DNA of 7,187 nt, taken from a bacterium. GTDB taxonomy: Bacteria > Spirochaetota > JAHITG01. The position numbers were made by a program, and so were the translations under genes. Below the pieces are notes generated by a model, which searched no databases, was not told where the DNA came from, and worked only from the letters and a program-made list of their open reading frames with translations. The stretch lies in the NCBI GenBank assembly GCA_028711675.1, contig JAQTRT010000166.1:1-7187 (forward strand), given 5' to 3'. Position 1 is the first letter of the stretch. Each line of letters begins with the position of its first letter. Of the stretch, positions 1-4,708 are shown piece by piece.

Positions 1-15
1 ACGCTCTTCCGATCT
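1..15 (+). other. Illumina adapter remnant at the contig edge
   Basis: These 15 bases are identical to the 3' end of the standard Illumina TruSeq read-1 adapter (ACGCTCTTCCGATCT). They are not genomic DNA. Read on the minus strand they extend the DUF58 reading frame by the false residues RSEER, so any annotation that runs to base 1 carries an artefactual C-terminus. True genomic sequence begins at base 16. Confidence 0.95.
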
Positions 16-855
16 GTTGAAAAAACAGATATCGATATTGGATTTGTGGACGAATTCGGTCAGGCCCGTATAATGGCTTTTCATACGCTCCTTGTATTGT
101 TCCTGAAGAGAACCGGCGTTGACGGTCAGTTCTTCGTTGTTCTCCATGTCGATGAACCTGGTATTGGTCTTGAAAGGGAAATCCTGTTCACACGGGTCAT
201 TCACCGCGAACAGTATAATATCGTTCTTCTTGCTCTTCAGGTATTGCACACCGTCCGTGATCTCCCGCAGATCGCCTAAAAAATCGGAGATAAGGACGAC
301 CAGCGACCTCTTTCTGATCTTCTCGCTCAGATAGATCAGGTTCTTCCTGAACTCGCTTCCGGCACGGCCGGCTTGTTTTTCCAGCTCGTTCAGTATCTCA
401 TTGATGCGGATGAGTCTGTTCCCGGGCGGGTACGCCTTATCGATCCTGTCCGAGAAGAGGTTCAAGCCTACATAATCGTTCTGGAGAAGGCCGAGATACA
501 GAAGGGACCCCGCGATATATTTAGCGTATTCCAGCTTGGTCCATTTCCCGCTGTACTTGAAGTCCATGGACTTGCTGATGTCCAGGATGACATTCACATA
601 CAGGTTCGTCTCTTCATCAAAGCGTTTGATGTAAAAACGGTCGGTCTTGGCCCACAGCCTCCAGTCGACATGCCTGAGCTCATCCCCCGGATTGTATTCC
701 CTGTGATCTTTGAACTCCACGTTGATCCCGAAACGGTTGCTCTTATGGCGGCCGGAGAGAAGGCCTTCGACGATCTCTTTCACCTGCAGGGAAAAGGTCT
801 TTATTCTGGAGAGATAAGCAGGATCAAAATATTTGCTGTACCTTGTCTTATTCAT
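16..855 (-). CDS. DUF58 domain protein (vWA-like), 3' end missing
   Basis: The ATG at 855 opens a frame of 280 genuine codons that runs into the adapter without a stop. An in-frame TGA 21 nt upstream bounds the start; no strong ribosome binding site is visible, so coupling to the upstream MoxR gene (38 nt away) is possible. The DUF58 signature is clear at residues 47-82: EF, REYNPGD, LRHVDW, AKTDRFYIKRFDEE. A metal-site-like DxSxS (D92, S94, S96, followed by M97) heads a von Willebrand A-like fold, and a second strand ends in SDF (190-192). No signal peptide or membrane segment is seen, so the protein is probably cytoplasmic. Relatives are about 300 residues long, so roughly 20 residues are lost. 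In known families DUF58 proteins are encoded beside MoxR ATPases and are thought to be their partners in protein maturation. The target is unknown here. Confidence 0.93.
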
Positions 856-893
856 GATGACTTTCGGGACCTGTCACAGGCTGCTGTTACCGG

Positions 894-1883
894 CTATTTT
901 TTTTTAGCCATATGGTCCAGTATCTTACTGAGGATATCGCCGGGCTTGATGCCTTCGGCATCGGCATTGAAATTCGTGATTACTCTGTGATTCAGCACGT
1001 TCTCCGCTACGAAATTAATATCATCCCGGCTGACGGCATAGCGGCCGTCCATGAGCGCCTTGACCCGTCCTGCATGCACCAGGAACTGGGTAGCCCTCGG
1101 CCCCGCCCCCCACTTTACGAACTGTTTCACGTATTCAACGGGATTGGCCTTGTCCGGCCTGGTCAGTCTCACCAGCTGGACCGCATATTGAAGGACAAAA
1201 TCAGCGATAGGTACGGTCTCGACCATTTCCTGGAGCTCCAGGACCTTGTTCTTCCTGATGATCTTTTTTATCTTTGACAGGTTCCGCGTAGTATCGCTGT
1301 GGGCGATAATCTTTTCCATTTTTTCATCCGGATATTCCATAAGGATGCTGAAGAGGAACCGGTCCAGCTGAGCTTCCGGCAGGGGATACGTGCCTTCCTG
1401 CTCGATGGGATTCTGAGTGGCCAGGACAAAGAACGGCATATCCATGGTATAGGTCTTGCCGTTCACGGTTACGATCTTCTCCTGCATGGCCTGGAGCAGG
1501 GCGGACTGTGTCTTGGGCGGGGTCCGGTTTATCTCATCGGCTAAAAGGACGTTCGTAAAGACCGGGCCGGAGATGAACTTAAACTCCCTGTGTCCTTTGC
1601 CGCTTTCCTGGATAATATCGCTTCCCGTGATATCGGACGGCATCAGGTCAGGAGTGAACTGGACCCTGTTATAATCCAGGTCCAGGGCAAGCGCGAAAGC
1701 CTTGATCAGGAGCGTCTTGGCAAGGCCCGGGACCCCGATGATGATACTATGACCCCGGGCGACCAGTGAAATAAAGACCTTTTCGATGATCTCTTTCTGT
1801 CCTACGATGACCTTCTCGACCTCATGGAACAAGTCCTTCCTGAGTTGAGCTATTTCCAAAATGGTATGTTTATCGATCTTCAT
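894..1883 (-). CDS. MoxR family AAA+ ATPase
   Basis: A complete 329-residue protein of typical MoxR length. An N-terminal helix region (VIVGQKEIIE, 25-34) leads into Walker A GVPGLAKT (50-57). Walker B is LLADE (113-117), followed by INRTPPKTQSALLQAMQE, a MoxR hallmark. Sensor 1 is ATQNP (155-159), the arginine-finger segment is LPEAQLDRF (168-176), and sensor 2 in the lid is GAGPRA (259-264). All catalytic residues are present. The ATG at 1883 follows a modest GGTG site, 15 nt after the stop of the small basic gene. The gene ends in three lysine AAA codons (a run of nine A) before TAG. MoxR ATPases act as chaperones that insert cofactors or remodel partners, usually with DUF58/vWA proteins, and the DUF58 gene follows directly. 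The specific client cannot be told from this sequence. Confidence 0.96.
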   Translation of the reverse strand: MKIDKHTILEIAQLRKDLFHEVEKVIVGQKEIIEKVFISLVARGHSIIIGVPGLAKTLLIKAFALALDLDYNRVQFTPDLMPSDITGSDIIQESGKGHREFKFISGPVFTNVLLADEINRTPPKTQSALLQAMQEKIVTVNGKTYTMDMPFFVLATQNPIEQEGTYPLPEAQLDRFLFSILMEYPDEKMEKIIAHSDTTRNLSKIKKIIRKNKVLELQEMVETVPIADFVLQYAVQLVRLTRPDKANPVEYVKQFVKWGAGPRATQFLVHAGRVKALMDGRYAVSRDDINFVAENVLNHRVITNFNADAEGIKPGDILSKILDHMAKKK

Positions 1884-1898
1884 TTCACCAGCCTGAAC

Positions 1899-1991
1899 TT
1901 ATCTGTTCTTCTTATGTCTGTCTCTCTTTCTTCTCTTTTTCAGTTTGTGTGTAGCGATCTTTTGCAGTTTTCTTTTTCTTCCGCAGGGCAT
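1899..1991 (-). CDS. 30-residue basic protein, AURKAIP1/COX24 (mS38/bS22)-like
   Basis: A 30-codon ORF between the DUF1844 and MoxR genes. Its ATG at 1991 has one of the best ribosome binding sites in the window (AAGGAGGTGG, about 5 nt upstream). The product starts MPCGRKRKLQKIATHK and ends KRRKRDRHKKNR. About half the residues are Lys or Arg, there is one Cys (C3), and no acidic residue except D24. The pattern of GRKRK, then KIATHK, then KKRxKxxRHKK matches, from memory, the short AURKAIP1/COX24-domain proteins of Bacteroidota and relatives. Those are related to mitochondrial mS38 and mycobacterial bS22, small-subunit ribosomal proteins that bind 16S rRNA. Spacing is 25 nt to the upstream stop and 15 nt to MoxR, so it is part of the operon. 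Gene reality is well supported by the site, spacing and composition. The ribosomal assignment is inference from sequence pattern. Confidence 0.82.
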   Translation of the reverse strand: MPCGRKRKLQKIATHKLKKRRKRDRHKKNR

Positions 1992-2016
1992 GGATACCAC
2001 CTCCTTTTTATTGATT

Positions 2017-2424
2017 TTATTTCTTGATCTCTTCCACGTAATTCAGCCTGAGGTTGGAGAGTGTGGCTTTTAGGATATTCTCCTCTTCCTTGCTCAGATT
2101 CCCTTTTGTCTTCTCTTCCAGGATAGCCAGCAGGTCGATGATCTCCTGGACCTGTATCATATCCTTCTCCACTTTACCGGTCTGGGGATTGGGGATCTTG
2201 CCCAGGAACTGCCAGCCGATGGCGCCCAGCATGATAAGGTAAGAATAAAAAGTTAATTTCATCCGGCCTTCCTGGTCCGCACTGAACTGTTTATCCGTGC
2301 TGACCGGCTCAGAGGCCGCATTTTTCGGCTGGTCCTTCTTCGGATCCATAGAACCGTCCGTATGTCCTGCCTTGTCTTCGGCGATCTCCTTGGCGCTTTT
2401 TATTTCCTGATCGTTCTGGCCCAT
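2017..2424 (-). CDS. DUF1844 domain protein
   Basis: A 135-residue protein starting at ATG 2424, with AGGAGGG about 6 nt upstream. Residues 1-50 are hydrophilic, charged and probably disordered. The rest is the DUF1844 domain: a hydrophobic helix (FYSYLIMLGAIGWQFLG), then IPNPQTGK, then the hallmark IDLLAILEEKTKGNLSKEEE and a closing LRLNYVE helix. The function of DUF1844 is not established. The family is widespread in Deltaproteobacteria-like groups, Acidobacteria, Planctomycetes and candidate phyla. The hydrophobic helix could associate with a membrane but is short and has a small flanking charge. It is the first gene of the operon that continues with the small basic protein, MoxR and DUF58. 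Confidence 0.9.
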   Translation of the reverse strand: MGQNDQEIKSAKEIAEDKAGHTDGSMDPKKDQPKNAASEPVSTDKQFSADQEGRMKLTFYSYLIMLGAIGWQFLGKIPNPQTGKVEKDMIQVQEIIDLLAILEEKTKGNLSKEEENILKATLSNLRLNYVEEIKK

Positions 2425-2455
2425 AGTGACCCTCCTCTCGTTTATTAATGCATGA

Positions 2456-2483
2456 AATATAAGAACTAAATTTATAAAATCAA
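2456..2483 (-). promoter_or_regulatory. Putative sigma70 promoter of the DUF1844-MoxR operon
   Basis: Read on the minus strand, TTGATT (2483-2478) and TATATT (2461-2456) are separated by 16 bp. The -10 lies about 32 nt upstream of the DUF1844 ATG, leaving a short leader that contains the AGGAGGG site. The match is good but not perfect, and the stretch is AT-rich, so other placements are possible. Confidence 0.5.
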
Positions 2484-2528
2484 CAAAAATCTGGGTCTGC
2501 CAAGCATGGAAAGATTGAAAAGTGAAGA

Positions 2529-2564
2529 CATTAAAGAGGGGGCCGGATGCCCGCCTCCTTAATG
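2529..2564 (-). terminator. Hairpin after the lysine-rich gene, probable terminator
   Basis: An imperfect inverted repeat begins 12 nt after the stop of the lysine-rich gene. The arms are CATTAA-GAGG-GG and CC-CCTC-TTAATG, with two mismatches and a loop around CCGGATG. On the minus strand it is followed by a pyrimidine-rich stretch (TCTTCACTTTTC) but not by a clean T run. It separates the lysine-rich gene from the next operon promoter. It may terminate in either direction or simply be a 3' stabilising structure. Confidence 0.5.
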
Positions 2565-2576
2565 TTCATGTAAAGA

Positions 2577-2894
2577 TCACTCTTTGGATTCTTCGGCCTT
2601 ATCCTCTTCGACTTTTTCTTTTTTTTCAGCCACTTTCGCTTTAACGGCTTCTTTCTTCTCGGCCTTCTTTGTTTTCACAGCCTCTTTTTTCTCATTCTTC
2701 TTATTTTTGACAGCCTCTTTCTTCGCGTTCTTCTTCTCTTTTATCGCTTCCATTTTCGTGGTTTTCTTCTGAATCTTCATTTCTTTCTTACCGGTATTGC
2801 ATTTTGCATCCGTACCGCCGGCTGTCAGGCTGACGGAAGAGAAAGAAATGAGACACACGAGCGCCAGAATACTGAAAATAATTTTCTTCAACAT
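2577..2894 (-). CDS. Exported lysine-rich protein with 11-residue repeats
   Basis: A 105-residue protein of no recognised family. The ATG at 2894 has a clear AGGAGG site about 8 nt upstream. Residues 1-25 form a Sec signal peptide: KK at 3-4, a hydrophobic core at 5-22, and a likely cleavage near SLTA|GG. The mature part is a linker with one Cys (C32), then five 11-residue repeats (48-102) on the pattern KEAVKxKKxEK. Lys and Glu alternate so that a long charged helix or an 11-residue-period coiled coil is expected. The last repeat turns acidic (EEDKAEESKE). The product should be a small, highly soluble periplasmic or surface helix. Binding to an anionic surface such as cell wall polymer, lipid or nucleic acid is a guess from charge only. 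It is probably transcribed alone, from the promoter at 3118-3145, with an unusually long leader. Confidence 0.8.
   Translation of the reverse strand: MLKKIIFSILALVCLISFSSVSLTAGGTDAKCNTGKKEMKIQKKTTKMEAIKEKKNAKKEAVKNKKNEKKEAVKTKKAEKKEAVKAKVAEKKEKVEEDKAEESKE
2589..2753 (-). repeat. Five tandem 33-bp units coding 11-residue repeats
   Basis: Codons 48-102 of the lysine-rich gene repeat with a 33-bp period: MEAIKEKKNAK, KEAVKNKKNEK, KEAVKTKKAEK, KEAVKAKVAEK, KEKVEEDKAEE. The middle three are closest to one another. The DNA copies have diverged mainly at third positions, which suggests the helical protein pattern is maintained by selection. Such units can gain or lose copies by slippage. Confidence 0.85.
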
Positions 2895-3111
2895 AAGAAC
2901 AACCTCCTATAGCTGTTTTTTCTGAATGATCGGTATGCTATCAGGGAAGACGGTGTTTTCTTGATCTTCCCTAATTCTTCTTTCACCTCCTTATCTTGAA
3001 TATTAAAGTCTCTTACTCGATTTGGAACAAACAAAACAAAAAAATATCCTGGTGAGATGAACGATTTTATCCTCCCTGGACACAGGTTATCCTGTCAAAG
3101 CCCCCTTATAA
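2895..3111 (-). promoter_or_regulatory. Long structured 5' leader of the lysine-rich gene
   Basis: If transcription starts about 7 nt after the -10 at 3118-3123, the leader is about 215 nt. It contains, in transcript order: a small hairpin ACAGG-ATAA-CCTGT (3095-3082); a T7 tract (3044-3038) followed by more T-rich sequence; a near-perfect Shine-Dalgarno AAGGAGGTG (2992-2984) with no ATG behind it; a hairpin with 8-bp perfect arms AGGGAAGA/TCTTCCCT and a 14-nt loop (2943-2972); and finally the true site AGGAGG before the ATG. No known riboswitch class was recognised. It could be an attenuator, a leader-peptide region or the remains of a lost gene. The region 2895-3111 has no other convincing gene. 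Confidence 0.5.
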
Positions 3112-3114
3112 CCT
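3082..3114. promoter_or_regulatory. Inverted repeat around the transcription start
   Basis: AGGTTAT (3084-3090) and ATAACCT (3108-3114) are perfect 7-bp arms 17 bp apart. They sit over the expected start point of the minus-strand promoter, where an operator would lie. The inner arm also belongs to a separate hairpin ACAGG-TTAT-CCTGT (3082-3095). A protein-binding site or alternative RNA folding is possible. The short arms mean chance is not excluded. Confidence 0.3.
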
Positions 3115-3117
3115 TCT

Positions 3118-3145
3118 ATTATATCATTAGCTTAATAAAAGTCAA
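3118..3145 (-). promoter_or_regulatory. Strong sigma70-type promoter for the lysine-rich gene
   Basis: On the minus strand TTGACT (3145-3140) and a perfect TATAAT (3123-3118) are 16 bp apart. It is the best promoter facing the lysine-rich gene. No competing minus-strand promoter of similar quality was seen nearer the ATG; a TTGACA at about 3092-3097 has no well-spaced -10. Confidence 0.65.
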
Positions 3146-3177
3146 ATCCTTTTTAAAATAGTCTAAAAGTAACACTA

Positions 3178-3260
3178 TACCTTTAGGTACGGTGATTATC
3201 CGTTTTTGACAAAGATCATACAACCGTCAAGCAGCGGCGCACCTAAAGGTACGCCGCTAC
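3178..3260. repeat. REP-like palindromic element
   Basis: The core at 3231-3260 is a GC-rich palindrome. AGCGGCG (3233-3239) pairs perfectly with CGCCGCT (3252-3258), and inside it ACCT-AA-AGGT pairs again with only one mismatch between the two stems. The same inner motif occurs 62 bp upstream in reversed form, TACCTTTAGGTA (3178-3189), and both copies are followed by ACG. This resembles dispersed palindromic intergenic repeats known from many bacterial genomes. Copy number cannot be judged from one window. The rest of 3146-3344 is AT-rich and holds no convincing gene. Confidence 0.55.
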
Positions 3261-3344
3261 GGCCTGTTACTGTAATCGACGGGGCTGAAGACCCATCGCT
3301 ATGCCGGAAAACTGATTTCTTTATCCGTACCGGTAAAAAATATA

Positions 3345-3372
3345 TTGACTCTAAATTTTATAAACATATAAT
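3345..3372 (+). promoter_or_regulatory. Strong sigma70-type promoter for serC operon
   Basis: TTGACT (3345-3350) and a perfect TATAAT (3367-3372) with a 16-bp spacer. Transcription should begin near 3379, giving a leader of about 28 nt with the site GGAGGG (3394-3399) 7 nt before the serC ATG. The elements and spacer length are the same as in the opposite promoter at 3118-3145. Confidence 0.75.
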
Positions 3373-3406
3373 TGGACTATTAAAATCATGAACGGAGGGT
3401 ACTTCC

Positions 3407-4486
3407 ATGAAAAATAAAAGACCATACAACTTTAATCCGGGACCGGCCATCCTCCCTTTGGAAGTCATGCAAAAAGCGCAGGAAGAATTTTTAAATTTCA
3501 ACAATACAGGCTTATCCATCGCGGAATCAAGCCACAGGGGAAAGGACTTTGAAGGTGTTGTCCAGCAGGCTCAGGAAAAAATAAAGAAGATCCTGAATAT
3601 ATCGGATGAATATAATATTCTCTTCCTTCAGGGCGGGGCCAGCCTGCAGTTCGGCATGATCCCCATGAACTTCCTGAACGGCAAGAATGCCGATTATGTC
3701 CTGACCGGATACTGGGCCAAACAAGCCGTCAAGGAAGCCAAGCTCTTCGGCCAGGTGAACATCGCAGCCTCATCTGAAGACAAAAATTTCTCAGTCATCC
3801 CGGAAAAATTCAATTTCTCTTCTGACGCCCAGTATGTCCATCTCACGTCGAACGAGACCATCCACGGTATCCAGTGGCGGAAATTCCCGGATACGGGCAA
3901 TGTGCCCCTGATCGCGGATATGTCCTCGGACATCATCAGCCGCAGATTCGACATGAACAAGTTCAGTATGATCTATGCCGGCACCCAGAAGAACATGGGT
4001 ACTTCAGGCGTGACCCTGGTGATCCTCCGGAAGGACCTGGCGGGAAAGGCAAATCCCAATCTCACTACCATGCTGAAATACCAGACTCACATTGAAAAGA
4101 ACTCCCTGTATAACACGCCTTGTGTCATCGGGATCTATCTTACGAACCTTGTCCTGGACTGGGTCCTCAAACAGGGCGGCCTGGATGCCGTGGAAAAAAT
4201 GAACAACGAAAAGGCCGCGATACTGTACGATTATATAGACAGCTCCAATTTTTATTACGGCTTGACGGAAAAGACCGACCGTTCCAAAATGAACGTTGTT
4301 TACCAGATCAAGGATGCCGCGGCAGAAGAAAAATTCATTTCCGAAGCAAAAGCCAGCGGGTTCATCGGCCTGAAAGGGCACAGGAACCTGGGCCATATCC
4401 GTGCTTCCATCTACAACGCCATGCCGCTCCAGGGAGTGAAAGACCTGGTCAGTTTCATGAAGGATTTCGCTAAAAAGAACGGATAA
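3407..4486 (+). CDS. serC: Phosphoserine aminotransferase
   Basis: A complete 359-residue class V PLP aminotransferase of normal SerC length. It converts 3-phosphohydroxypyruvate and glutamate to phosphoserine and 2-oxoglutarate in the cytoplasm, the second step of serine synthesis; SerC can also serve vitamin B6 synthesis. Diagnostic segments: YNFNPGPAILP (7-17), SHRGKDFE (42-49), LQGGASLQF (74-82), TSNETIHGIQW (147-157), DMSSD (171-175), the PLP lysine K195 in AGTQKNMG, and GHRNLGHIRASIYNAMP (324-340). Two usually conserved spots differ: NTPCVIGIY where most have NTPPTF, and GH instead of GG before RAS. Both lie in otherwise intact motifs, so the enzyme is probably active. The ATG is set by GGAGGG 7 nt upstream. 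It heads an operon with DUF3006 and the fusion gene; serA and serB are not in the window. Confidence 0.97.
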   Translation: MKNKRPYNFNPGPAILPLEVMQKAQEEFLNFNNTGLSIAESSHRGKDFEGVVQQAQEKIKKILNISDEYNILFLQGGASLQFGMIPMNFLNGKNADYVLTGYWAKQAVKEAKLFGQVNIAASSEDKNFSVIPEKFNFSSDAQYVHLTSNETIHGIQWRKFPDTGNVPLIADMSSDIISRRFDMNKFSMIYAGTQKNMGTSGVTLVILRKDLAGKANPNLTTMLKYQTHIEKNSLYNTPCVIGIYLTNLVLDWVLKQGGLDAVEKMNNEKAAILYDYIDSSNFYYGLTEKTDRSKMNVVYQIKDAAAEEKFISEAKASGFIGLKGHRNLGHIRASIYNAMPLQGVKDLVSFMKDFAKKNG

Positions 4487-4494
4487 GGTGTATT

Positions 4495-4704
4495 ATGCAG
4501 GCTGTCATTGAGAGGATCGAAGGAAACATCGCCGTACTTGAGATCGAAGGAAAGGTTCAGATCGAGCTTCCGGTCAAATTCCTTCCCCGGGGCGTCCGGG
4601 ACGGAACCGTACTGAAAATGAGCTTTGAAATAGACAGGATCTCCGGACAGGAACGGGGCGACAAGGCAAGGGAGATCCAGGAAAGATTAAAGAACAGAAA
4701 ATAA
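4495..4704 (+). CDS. DUF3006 domain protein
   Basis: A 69-residue protein starting at ATG 4495, only 8 nt after the serC stop, with AAGGTG overlapping that stop as ribosome binding site. The DUF3006 pattern is plain: an opening IERIEGNIAVLEIEG (4-18), then LPRGVRDGTVLKMSFEID (30-47), and a charged C-terminal helix (QERGDKAREIQERLKNRK). It should be a small cytoplasmic beta-barrel-like domain with no signal peptide. The biochemical role of DUF3006 is not established. In other bacteria it often sits beside metallo-beta-lactamase or other unrelated genes, so the link with serC may only be shared transcription. Confidence 0.88.
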   Translation: MQAVIERIEGNIAVLEIEGKVQIELPVKFLPRGVRDGTVLKMSFEIDRISGQERGDKAREIQERLKNRK

Positions 4705-4708
4705 GGTG
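4702..4708 (+). promoter_or_regulatory. Stop/start junction coupling DUF3006 to the fusion gene
   Basis: TAA (4702-4704) and the GTG start (4706-4708) are one base apart inside TAAGGTG. No good ribosome binding site lies at normal distance upstream, and no alternative ATG is found before conserved sequence begins. Termination followed by re-initiation is the likely mode of translation. The same TAAGGTG occurs at the serC/DUF3006 junction (4484-4490), where it acts as stop plus ribosome binding site. Confidence 0.55.

Noticed and set aside
373..990. A 205-codon plus-strand ORF
   Set aside because: It is the antisense shadow of the DUF58 gene and the end of the MoxR gene, both of which have strong family matches on the minus strand.
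2589..2753. Possible CRISPR-like repeat array (33-bp period)
   Set aside because: The units are directly adjacent without unique spacers and translate into an 11-residue protein repeat in frame.
2584..2772. A plus-strand ORF rich in Phe, Ser and Ala resembling a membrane protein
   Set aside because: It is the exact antisense of the lysine-rich repeats; the hydrophobic look comes from complementing AAG/AAA/GAA codons.
2853..2894. Possible lipoprotein signal on the lysine-rich protein
   Set aside because: The only Cys in the hydrophobic core is at residue 14, in the middle of the helix and without a lipobox; ordinary Sec cleavage near residue 25 fits better.
3092..3097. TTGACA on the minus strand as a second promoter
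   Set aside because: It is a perfect -35 but the nearest -10-like TAAAAT is more than 20 bp away, so the spacing is wrong.
3206..3391. A 61-codon plus-strand ORF before serC
   Set aside because: It runs through the palindromic repeat and the serC promoter, has no ribosome binding site, and its translation looks like repeat sequence rather than a protein.
4004..4396. A 130-codon minus-strand ORF inside serC
   Set aside because: It lies wholly opposite a well-conserved enzyme gene and resembles no known family.
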